Of a stretch of 37,837 nt of DNA, positions 31,569-37,837 are shown piece by piece. A model generated the notes under the pieces. The model worked only from the letters and a program-made list of their open reading frames with translations, was not told the origin of the DNA and ran no database searches. Location: positions 1-37,837 of the forward strand of contig NZ_JAKFZS010000042.1 of assembly GCF_021654285.1 (NCBI RefSeq). Direction: 5' to 3'. The position numbers and the translations under genes were made by a program. The number at the start of each line of letters is the position of its first letter. Within the stretch, counting starts at the first letter, position 1. This DNA is from Pseudoalteromonas luteoviolacea (lineage in GTDB: Bacteria; Pseudomonadota; Gammaproteobacteria; Enterobacterales; Alteromonadaceae).

Positions 31569-34313
31569 TTAACTGGCAAACTCGGCAACTTTTTTGTTCT
31601 GCTCAAGATACAGTAAATGCAAAGCTTCTTCTTCTAATAAAGGCTTACTCATCAAGTAGCCTTGCATTTGCTGACAATAAAGAGAGGACAATACCGACAA
31701 CTGCGCAGGTTGCTCTATCCCTTCTGCTGTCACTGTGAGGTTGAAGCTGTTGGCAATGGCACAAATAGCCTCAATCAACTGACGTGGATTACCCACATTT
31801 TCAATTCCGTTAACGAATGCGCGATCTATTTTCAAGCCATCTACAGGCAAAACATTTAAGCGAGATAAGCTACTATAACCTGTACCAAAATCATCAATAT
31901 AAATACCAAAACCCATCTCATGCAATTTTTGCAGTGGCGCAATCAAGCTGTTTTCCTGCGCCATCATAGCCGATTCAGTGAGTTCAATTTTAAATTGCGT
32001 AGGGTCTAACTCTGTCTGTTTAAATTGTTGCAATAACCAAGTCATAAACCCTTTATGTTGCAATTGCAAAGGCGAAACATTCACACTCATAAAAATACGT
32101 TTGTTGGGAAAGCGCTTTACACACTGCATGGCTCGAGAAAAAACCCAATGTCCTAATTTAACAATTTGCGCGCACTCTTCAGCAATTGGAATAAACTCAG
32201 CAGGACTGACAATACCAAGCTTAGGACTATGCCAACGCAGGAGTGCTTCAAACCCTATAATGGATTTTCCGAGCTGGCAATAAATAGGCTGGAATCGCAG
32301 TGATAACTCAGTGTCCATGTTCAGCGTTTGTAATTCGCGCTCAATCAACAAACGACGAGCAGCTTCATCAGCAATGGTCGAGGTAAAGATATGAAAGTCA
32401 TTTTTACCGCGCTTTTTCGCTTCATACATCGCCACATCAGCATCATGCAGTAATTTCTCTGCTTCATAATTGTGGCAAGGTGCCGTAAAACGACGCACAC
32501 CAACGCTGCCACTGACCGAATGCTTGCTCCCCTGATAACTAAATGGCTCTCGCACGGCAACTAAAATATCTTCAAGCAACAGCTCTAAAGGTGCCTGCAA
32601 TGCATTAGCATCAAGCAATACAGCAAATTCATCGCCGCCTAAACGTGCAATATCCGCATAACTGCCAACTAATTCTCGCATCCGCGCGGCAAATTCAACC
32701 AGCAACTTATCACCAGCAAGATGACCTAATGTGTCGTTGATCAGTTTAAAGCGGTCTAGGTCGATATAAAGCAAAACAAACTGACCCGAGTTGCGGGTTC
32801 GGCAGGCTTCAACCAACTGTAAAAAAGTCTGCCGATTGAGTAAATCCGTTAAGCTATCATGCTGAGCCTTATATTTGAGCTGCTCATTAAATAGCTTGAT
32901 CTGCGTAATATCTGTCACGCGGCCTTCATAGATGGTGTCATGACTATGACAGATCCATGAGCCAGTCTGTCGCAACCAAACACCACTGGAATGGTTTGAA
33001 CCCGCTAACCACTCCAATTCATCGTGCTGCTCAAACTTTGAGACCATCTTGCGCCACGTCGCTGCAAAGTCACTATCAAGCATTAAATCACTGAGTTTAA
33101 GACCATTAAATGATGACGCTTGACCGATTAGCAACGCTTTAAATGCGGGGTTTGCATCTACTAGCACGCCATGTTTATCCAATACAAATAAGCCTTCACT
33201 GCTGTTAACAAATAAACTTTTATATTTGCGCTCAGCAACAATTTGCTGTTGCAGTGCAGATAGTCTTTTGTCAGAGGCATGTTTTAATTGATCGTTCGCC
33301 TGTGCCAAGCTCGCCGTGCGCTCTTCTACAAGCGTATTCACCGTTTGATGCTGTCTTGATAAATAACGTACTTGAAACAACACCATCAACCCCAGCGCAG
33401 CCGCAATTAATACTACCATGGCGATGATCAGCGAATAATTATTGAAAAATGAAGGCTCCAGCTGTTCTTGCGTATAGAGGTGAATTTCAATTTGATGGCC
33501 AAAAAAGTCCATATTTTCAATGATACCCGGTTGCTTATCGAATAATTGATGATGGCTTTGCCAATCTGATGTAAATAGAAGTTGATCCCCTGAAATTACC
33601 CTCACTTGATGGCCATTGTCTTGGTAAACTTGACTGAATAAGCCTTCTAATAAGTGTTGGAGCTCAAATCCTATGCCTAATGCTTTAGCAACACTAGCGC
33701 TGTTGAATTGCTCAATAACAACGCTCCAACGATCAGACATCGGCCAATTCACTGCTTGTAGCTCACTGTTTTTTAAACGCTCAGATAACGCATCCGATAT
33801 CGCTACAGCACTTCCTAGCAAATGACCAAATTCAGACACTGGCGCGGTCTTAACCATGGTTAAATAGCGAATACTTTGCGTGTATGGCAAGTGTACTGTA
33901 AAGTCGAAAAAGCCTAATTCACGATATTGTTGCTCCAACTGAGCAACCTGGTCCCGCTCGATAATGGCGTAGGATTCCAAACTTAATTCAAGTTCTAAAC
34001 CCGCCAGCTGAGATTGAGCTAAATGGTAAAACTGTTCCGGTGTGATCTCTGGCGTTGCCCTTAGATAAGCTTCTATCGAATATAACAAATGAGCAAAGCG
34101 TTGTAGTTGCTCACTCATTCTGGATTGATATTGCGCCACTTGCTGCTCAAGCTGATGATGACTGCGCTGAGTATAATGATCGTGAAAAACCACGGCCATA
34201 TAGCAGATCACGAACAGGTATATGCTGTAAATCCAACCGCCAAACTTAATTGGTGATTGAAAGAATTTTTCCCACTTTTTTACTCTAGACATCCGCTCAT
34301 AACACTGTACCAT
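31569..34313 (-). CDS. Membrane GGDEF-EAL protein with CHASE-like sensor and PAS domain
   Basis: The 914-residue inner-membrane protein should make or degrade cyclic-di-GMP. It has TM1 (about 24-43), a periplasmic region of about 250 residues resembling a CHASE domain (LLYSIEAYLRATPEITPEQF, then ERDQVAQLEQQYRELG), TM2 (about 294-314), a short coiled coil, PAS (about 365-470), GGDEF (about 480-645) and EAL (about 660-905). The GGDEF motif RLGGDEFAVLLD is intact, but the RxxD inhibitory site reads SYAD. EAL residues are intact: FEALLRW, ELTES, IDDFGTGYSS, LKIDRAF and TAEGIEQ. Both activities are therefore possible. A second ATG at 34292 (MSRVKKWEKFF) may be the true start. It is divergent from a substrate-binding protein 30 bases away. 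Confidence 0.92.
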   Translation of the reverse strand: MVQCYERMSRVKKWEKFFQSPIKFGGWIYSIYLFVICYMAVVFHDHYTQRSHHQLEQQVAQYQSRMSEQLQRFAHLLYSIEAYLRATPEITPEQFYHLAQSQLAGLELELSLESYAIIERDQVAQLEQQYRELGFFDFTVHLPYTQSIRYLTMVKTAPVSEFGHLLGSAVAISDALSERLKNSELQAVNWPMSDRWSVVIEQFNSASVAKALGIGFELQHLLEGLFSQVYQDNGHQVRVISGDQLLFTSDWQSHHQLFDKQPGIIENMDFFGHQIEIHLYTQEQLEPSFFNNYSLIIAMVVLIAAALGLMVLFQVRYLSRQHQTVNTLVEERTASLAQANDQLKHASDKRLSALQQQIVAERKYKSLFVNSSEGLFVLDKHGVLVDANPAFKALLIGQASSFNGLKLSDLMLDSDFAATWRKMVSKFEQHDELEWLAGSNHSSGVWLRQTGSWICHSHDTIYEGRVTDITQIKLFNEQLKYKAQHDSLTDLLNRQTFLQLVEACRTRNSGQFVLLYIDLDRFKLINDTLGHLAGDKLLVEFAARMRELVGSYADIARLGGDEFAVLLDANALQAPLELLLEDILVAVREPFSYQGSKHSVSGSVGVRRFTAPCHNYEAEKLLHDADVAMYEAKKRGKNDFHIFTSTIADEAARRLLIERELQTLNMDTELSLRFQPIYCQLGKSIIGFEALLRWHSPKLGIVSPAEFIPIAEECAQIVKLGHWVFSRAMQCVKRFPNKRIFMSVNVSPLQLQHKGFMTWLLQQFKQTELDPTQFKIELTESAMMAQENSLIAPLQKLHEMGFGIYIDDFGTGYSSLSRLNVLPVDGLKIDRAFVNGIENVGNPRQLIEAICAIANSFNLTVTAEGIEQPAQLSVLSSLYCQQMQGYLMSKPLLEEEALHLLYLEQNKKVAEFAS

Positions 34314-34323
34314 TGCACCACTT

Positions 34324-34342
34324 GATAATAATTCTTATTTGC
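34324..34342. promoter_or_regulatory. Fur-like palindrome between the divergent SBP and GGDEF-EAL genes
   Basis: The 19 bases GATAATAATTCTTATTTGC agree with the Fur consensus GATAATGATAATCATTATC at 13 positions and include the dyad AATAA-TTC-TTATT. It ends one base before the ATG of the iron-type binding protein, so occupancy would block that gene and could also affect the other. The match is counted by hand, and AT-rich sequence can give such scores by chance. Confidence 0.45.
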
Positions 34343-34343
34343 G

Positions 34344-35327
34344 ATGATTAAAAGTAAACTTTGTTGTTTTTACCCGTTTTTGCTACTAAGTACCCAAGTT
34401 TTAGCCGATGATGACGAGCTTAACGTCTATTCGTTCCGCAAGTACGAACTTATCAAGCCAATGCTACAAGCGTTTGAACAACACAGTGGGGTCAAAGTAA
34501 ACTTGGTCAATGGCAAGTCTCACTTTTTACTGTCGCGTTTAAAAGCCGACGGTGCACAGTCTCGAGCGGATGTGATTCTCAGCTCAGATTTGGTGCAACT
34601 CAGTGCCCATCGCGCACTATTGCAGCCAATGACAGAGTTAAAAGGTTGGTCTGTTCTGCCTGATGTGTTTAAAGATCCAGATCAACACTGGGTGAGCCTA
34701 TCCATGCGAACCCGTGCACTTTTCACCCGAAAAAATGACACATCCAGTTCATTTATTCCGACCTATTTTGCGCAATTCAGTGAGCCGCAAATGCAGGGCA
34801 AGTTTTGTGTTAGAGATTGGCGTCATAGCTATAACAAAACCTTGTTTGCCAGCTTGCTATCAGGCAATCGTGAACAAGATACTCAATGGATAAAAAACGC
34901 CAACAAACTACTAGCAAAACGCCCTTCAGGTGGCGATAGAGATCAGCTACGTGGACTTGCTAAAGGACAATGCCAATATGCACTAGCAAACCATTACTAC
35001 TGGCATATGATGAAGCAGTCGAATAATAAGCAGGAAGTAAAAATTGCCTCGCAACTTGCAATGCACTTTTTGCAAATGGCAAATGGAACAACGCCCGTAT
35101 CTACCACCACAGCAGCCATCGCGAAACATGCCCCAAACAAAAAGAATGCATTGGCATTTATCGACTTTTTATTGCTCCCACAAACGCAAAAAATGTATGC
35201 GCAGCTGTTGAATGAATTTCCTGTCGTCGCCATCGAGGGCTATCAACTGCCCTTCAAACCGGCATTAGAAAACATTAACTTTAGTTTAGAGTACACACAA
35301 AAAGCCAATAAGATACCAACGCTATAA
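34344..35327 (+). CDS. Periplasmic substrate-binding protein, Fe(3+)-type (FbpA/FutA-like)
   Basis: The 327-residue product starts with a signal peptide cleaved after VLA (about residue 21). The mature part opens ELNVYSFRKYELIKPMLQAF and contains GVKVNLVNGKSHFLLSRLKADG and RADVILSSDLVQL, the pattern of ferric-iron ABC binding proteins. The double tyrosine in NHYYWHMM matches the metal-coordinating YY of FbpA. TPVSTTTAAIAKHAPNKKNA is the usual late segment. No permease or ATPase gene is adjacent, so it is an orphan here; it may serve a distant transporter or act as a sensor partner of the divergent GGDEF-EAL protein. The ATG has no clear Shine-Dalgarno and lies beside a Fur-like palindrome. 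Confidence 0.82.
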   Translation: MIKSKLCCFYPFLLLSTQVLADDDELNVYSFRKYELIKPMLQAFEQHSGVKVNLVNGKSHFLLSRLKADGAQSRADVILSSDLVQLSAHRALLQPMTELKGWSVLPDVFKDPDQHWVSLSMRTRALFTRKNDTSSSFIPTYFAQFSEPQMQGKFCVRDWRHSYNKTLFASLLSGNREQDTQWIKNANKLLAKRPSGGDRDQLRGLAKGQCQYALANHYYWHMMKQSNNKQEVKIASQLAMHFLQMANGTTPVSTTTAAIAKHAPNKKNALAFIDFLLLPQTQKMYAQLLNEFPVVAIEGYQLPFKPALENINFSLEYTQKANKIPTL

Positions 35328-35352
35328 TGCAGGTATTGTGTAAAATTCGATA

Positions 35353-35388
35353 TAAAAAAGTGCACCTGTTGATCAGCTATGGTGCACT
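35353..35388 (-). terminator. Terminator of the 90-residue gene
   Basis: AGTGCACC and GGTGCACT (35359-35366 with 35381-35388) pair perfectly around a 14-base loop. On the minus strand the hairpin ends in TTTTTT, 24 bases after the stop at 35412. On the plus strand only CTACTTT follows, so it is weaker for the binding-protein gene. Confidence 0.7.
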
Positions 35389-35411
35389 ACTTTAGACAGT
35401 CTCGAATTTGT

Positions 35412-35684
35412 TCAGCTTGCCTGTGCAAGCCATTTTTGTACCGCCGTTTTTGGGTAAAGCACATCTTTAAATAATCTATGGCGTTCAAATTTCAATGCCT
35501 TTTCAGTGCTCGGCAAACCCGCTTGGACTTGGCTGTGATGCGTATTGAAACGTGAGATCAGAGAGAACTTATCACGCGCAATCTTAAGGTGAACATTAAG
35601 GTAAGCACGCACGTCATCAGCGGTCATTAAACCCAGTGCGTCCAAATTCATCAGCTCTTTTTTTAGTTTAGAGCGAATACCCAT
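35412..35684 (-). CDS. Small basic protein of unknown function
   Basis: I do not recognise this 90-residue protein. It starts MGIRSKLKKELMNLDALGLM, is rich in Lys, Arg and His, has no signal peptide or membrane segment, and looks mostly helical. It ends VLYPKTAVQKWLAQAS. It is very likely a real gene: the ATG has GGGAG seven bases upstream, a good terminator follows, and no other frame competes. It is transcribed alone between the binding-protein gene and the S4 protein gene. A nucleic-acid or protein-binding role would fit its charge, but that is a guess. Confidence 0.75.
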   Translation of the reverse strand: MGIRSKLKKELMNLDALGLMTADDVRAYLNVHLKIARDKFSLISRFNTHHSQVQAGLPSTEKALKFERHRLFKDVLYPKTAVQKWLAQAS

Positions 35685-35789
35685 GGTTGATCTCCCTGTG
35701 TTGTCAAAATGGAATCAATCAAAGTTGCAAGCAAAATACACACCAAATGCTGCAATTACATTAAAGACCACAACAATCACGAAAAAGTT

Positions 35790-35819
35790 TCGTCATTCAT
35801 CTTAACTGCGCGGTATACT
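35790..35819 (+). promoter_or_regulatory. Possible promoter of the S4-domain gene
   Basis: TCGTCA (35790-35795), an 18-base spacer and TATACT (35814-35819) lie just upstream of the gene. The predicted start near 35826 leaves only about 10 bases before the first ATG (35836) but 22 before the second (35848), favouring the second as the real start. Confidence 0.4.
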
Positions 35820-35847
35820 GTCGCAAAGTCGCATTATGAGTTGTGAT

Positions 35848-36237
35848 ATGAATCAAGAATACGTTGAAATTGAACTTGAAGAAGAACCCATCGAGCTTTG
35901 CAATTTACTCAAAGTACTCGATTTCGCAGAAACTGGCGGACAGGCAAAACAGCTGATCACCCTCGGCTACATTGCCGTGAATGATGAGCTATGCACGCAA
36001 AAACGCAGAAAAATTTACTCTGGTGACACACTGCACTTTGACGGTGAGGTCTTTATGCTGACGCTCGCCGAAGATGCAACACCGAACCCACGTCCTTCCG
36101 AGCCAGTTTCACCGCCCAAAGCACCGAAAACCGCCACAAAAAGCACTGCTAATAAAAGTAAAAGCGGTAATAAAAAGCGTAAAAAACAAGGGCAGGTCGA
36201 CAGTAAGACAGGCCGTAAACCTATTTCTTTTGGATAA
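35848..36237 (+). CDS. YbcJ-like S4 RNA-binding protein with basic tail
   Basis: The N-terminal part (about residues 1-75) is a single S4 domain close to E. coli YbcJ: IELCNLLKVLDFAETGGQAK aligns with its VELCDLLKLEGWSESGAQAK, followed by KRRKIYSGDTLHF. The S4 fold binds structured RNA; YbcJ's target is not known to me. Unlike the 70-residue YbcJ, this protein has a tail of about 55 residues rich in Lys, Ser, Thr and Pro. I chose the ATG at 35848 (MNQEYVEIEL, 129 residues) over 35836 because of promoter distance and a GAG site. It is 17 bases before the thioesterase gene, probably in one operon with it. Confidence 0.85.
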   Translation: MNQEYVEIELEEEPIELCNLLKVLDFAETGGQAKQLITLGYIAVNDELCTQKRRKIYSGDTLHFDGEVFMLTLAEDATPNPRPSEPVSPPKAPKTATKSTANKSKSGNKKRKKQGQVDSKTGRKPISFG

Positions 36238-36254
36238 CAAGGAGTTCTCAATCA

Positions 36255-36713
36255 ATGAGCATTTGGTTTAAACCCATTACCAAGGAACTTTGCCAATCTC
36301 TAGATAAAGGCTTACACGGTAAAGGCTCATTAATGGCCACCCTTGGCATCGAAATCGATGAAATTGGCGATGACTATTTAGTGGCCACCATGCCTGCAAC
36401 CGTCCATCACCACAACCCAATCGGTATGGTGCATGGCGGTGCCAATGTTGCTTTAGCAGAGACTGTCGCCAGCTATGCGGCAAACTTTGTCGTCGATTTT
36501 GAGCGCTTTTACTGTGTTGGCCAAGAGATCAATGCCAATCATTTAAAAGCCTCTCGAAACGGTACATTGCGCGCCACAGCAAAGCCACTACATTTGGGTA
36601 AACGCACATCGGTATGGGAAGTGAAAATCACCAATGCCAAAAGCGAGTTATGCTGTGTGTCACGTATGACTGCAGCGGTAATTGAGCGCCCAGATAAGCA
36701 ACGAAGTATCTAA
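36255..36713 (+). CDS. Hotdog-fold acyl-CoA thioesterase (MenI/YdiI/PaaI type)
   Basis: The 152-residue product is a single hotdog-domain thioesterase. The segment NPIGMVHGGANVALAETVAS carries the HGG and the catalytic glutamate seen in YdiI (MenI), EntH and related enzymes. This subfamily hydrolyses aryl- and acyl-CoA esters, including the menaquinone intermediate DHNA-CoA in E. coli; without other men genes nearby I leave the substrate open. AAGGAG precedes the ATG. It sits between the S4 gene and the flavoprotein gene, 5 bases before the latter. Confidence 0.85.
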   Translation: MSIWFKPITKELCQSLDKGLHGKGSLMATLGIEIDEIGDDYLVATMPATVHHHNPIGMVHGGANVALAETVASYAANFVVDFERFYCVGQEINANHLKASRNGTLRATAKPLHLGKRTSVWEVKITNAKSELCCVSRMTAAVIERPDKQRSI

Positions 36714-36718
36714 ACATC

Positions 36719-37819
36719 ATGGACCATATTGATACATTGATCATTGGTGCCGGTGTCGTCGGTCTATCCATTGCAGCCAAGCTTAGCCAGCATCGAGAAG
36801 TCTTCGTGATTGAGCAAGCCAAACATTTTGGAGAGCACACCAGCAGTCGCAACAGTGAAGTTATTCACGCTGGCATTTATTACCCCACCGACAGTGTAAA
36901 AGCACGCCATTGTGTTGCAGGTAAAGCGCTACTTTATCAACACTGTAAAGACTATGGCGTGCCGGTCAAAATGCTCGGTAAGGTCATCACAGCGCAAAAC
37001 GATGCTGAAATACAGACACTAGAAAAGCTCAGATTGCAAGCCGAGCAAAATGGCGTAGACAATCTATATTGGCTAAGCCAAGCGGAGCTGCAAAAAAAAG
37101 CGCCACAGATAAAAGTCAAAGAGGGGCTCTTTTCCCCCTCAACCGGCATTATTGACAGTCATCAGTTGATGCTCTCCTTGATAGGTCAACTGGAGCAAAA
37201 CCAAGGGCACTTTGTCGCAAATACACAATTTATCAGTGCAACACCAGTAAAACAGGGATTTTTGGTAACACTCGATTGTGAGGGGCAAATCTTCTCGCTC
37301 AGCTGCTCCCACTTGATAAACGCAGGCGGCCTATTTGCACAGTACAATGCGGCAAAAATTGAAGGGCTAAGCAGTGCAAAGATACCGCCCATTCATTATT
37401 GTCGCGGACAATATTTTAGCTACCAAGGGGCACATCCATTTAAGCACCTGATTTATCCTGTACCAGAACAGCATGGACTCGGTATACACGCCACCATTGA
37501 CCTTGCCGGTCAATTGCGCTTCGGACCAGATACTCAGTTTATCGACGCCATTGATTACGCAACAGATAACAGCGCTTTAGATAAATTTTATCAAGCCATA
37601 CAACGCTACTGGCCACAGGTTGAGAAGAGTAAATTGCAAATTGATTACGCGGGAATAAGACCTAAGTTACAAACAACCGGGCCACAAGATTTCATCATTG
37701 AAGATAGGCGTATTCACGGCATTTCTGGCCTTATTAATTTATTTGGTATTGAGTCGCCGGGATTGACTGCCAGTCTCTCCCTGGCTCAGTCTGTCACAGA
37801 GCAGCTTATTGCTGAATAA
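36719..37819 (+). CDS. FAD-dependent oxidoreductase, L-2-hydroxyglutarate oxidase-like
   Basis: The 366-residue product is a DAO-superfamily flavoprotein with the FAD-binding GAGVVG at residues 10-15. SRNSEVIHAGIYYPTDSVKA resembles the conserved HAG-YY segment of L-2-hydroxyglutarate dehydrogenase/LhgO, and the C-terminal NLFGIESPGLTASLSLAQ also fits that family. Such enzymes oxidise L-2-hydroxyglutarate to 2-oxoglutarate and pass electrons to the membrane. It is shorter than E. coli LhgO (422 residues) and no csiD or gab genes are near, so the substrate is tentative. The ATG is 5 bases after the thioesterase stop, in the same operon. The last 18 bases of the window hold nothing identifiable. 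Confidence 0.8.
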   Translation: MDHIDTLIIGAGVVGLSIAAKLSQHREVFVIEQAKHFGEHTSSRNSEVIHAGIYYPTDSVKARHCVAGKALLYQHCKDYGVPVKMLGKVITAQNDAEIQTLEKLRLQAEQNGVDNLYWLSQAELQKKAPQIKVKEGLFSPSTGIIDSHQLMLSLIGQLEQNQGHFVANTQFISATPVKQGFLVTLDCEGQIFSLSCSHLINAGGLFAQYNAAKIEGLSSAKIPPIHYCRGQYFSYQGAHPFKHLIYPVPEQHGLGIHATIDLAGQLRFGPDTQFIDAIDYATDNSALDKFYQAIQRYWPQVEKSKLQIDYAGIRPKLQTTGPQDFIIEDRRIHGISGLINLFGIESPGLTASLSLAQSVTEQLIAE

Positions 37820-37837
37820 AAAAGGCGACATCTATGT

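Noticed and set aside
1..37837. Mobile elements, prophage, integrase attachment sites or defence genes
   Set aside because: No transposase, integrase, phage or restriction-type protein is encoded, and the tRNA-Trp gene is flanked by ordinary operon sequence with no duplicated 3' end in the window.

Overview
The window is a stretch of chromosome from a marine-type gammaproteobacterium, most likely Alteromonadales and close to Pseudoalteromonas. I infer this from the protein sequences (RpoB, RpoC and ribosomal proteins of gammaproteobacterial length and motif), the moderate G+C, the adjacency of the rpoBC and str operons, and the accessory genes. I ran no database search.

Bases 1-16244, all on the minus strand, are the transcription/translation core. 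Transcription order is tRNA-Trp, secE, nusG, then rplK, rplA, then rplJ, rplL, rpoB, rpoC, then rpsL, rpsG, fusA and the first 110 codons of tuf, which runs off the left edge. Control sites can be read directly: a tRNA-Trp promoter, a strong terminator after nusG that physically contains the rplK promoter, a consensus promoter plus conserved L10 leader before rplJ, an attenuator-like hairpin between rplL and rpoB, a GC-rich terminator after rpoC preceded by a 9-bp tandem repeat, a consensus promoter for rpsL, and the S7-binding spacer between rpsL and rpsG.

Bases 16505-24660 hold a lone deoC (minus, own terminator) and a plus-strand sulfate-assimilation operon: cysG, cysD, cysN, an SLC13-type permease with two RCK_C domains, cysC and cysQ. 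Together these would take up sulfate (inferred role of the permease), activate it to APS and PAPS, make the siroheme cofactor of sulfite reductase, and remove PAP. Sulfate and sulfite reductases are not in the window.

Bases 24785-37819 carry assorted genes: an outer-membrane phospholipase A (pldA), a YiiD-like GNAT/thioesterase fusion, a SAM-dependent methyltransferase, a yihY-pip-dtd operon (neighbours related to the E. coli yihY-dtd-yiiD block), a DUF2959-type lipoprotein, an arylamine N-acetyltransferase, a membrane GGDEF-EAL protein with a CHASE-like sensor, a divergent iron-type substrate-binding protein, a small unknown protein, a YbcJ-like S4 protein, a hotdog thioesterase and an L-2-hydroxyglutarate-oxidase-like flavoprotein.

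I see no mobile element, prophage, CRISPR array or clearly new multigene system. The best leads are regulatory: a SoxR-type (19-bp spacer) promoter in front of the N-acetyltransferase gene, and the head-to-head pair of an iron-type binding protein and a CHASE/GGDEF/EAL protein sharing about 30 bp that contains a Fur-like palindrome.
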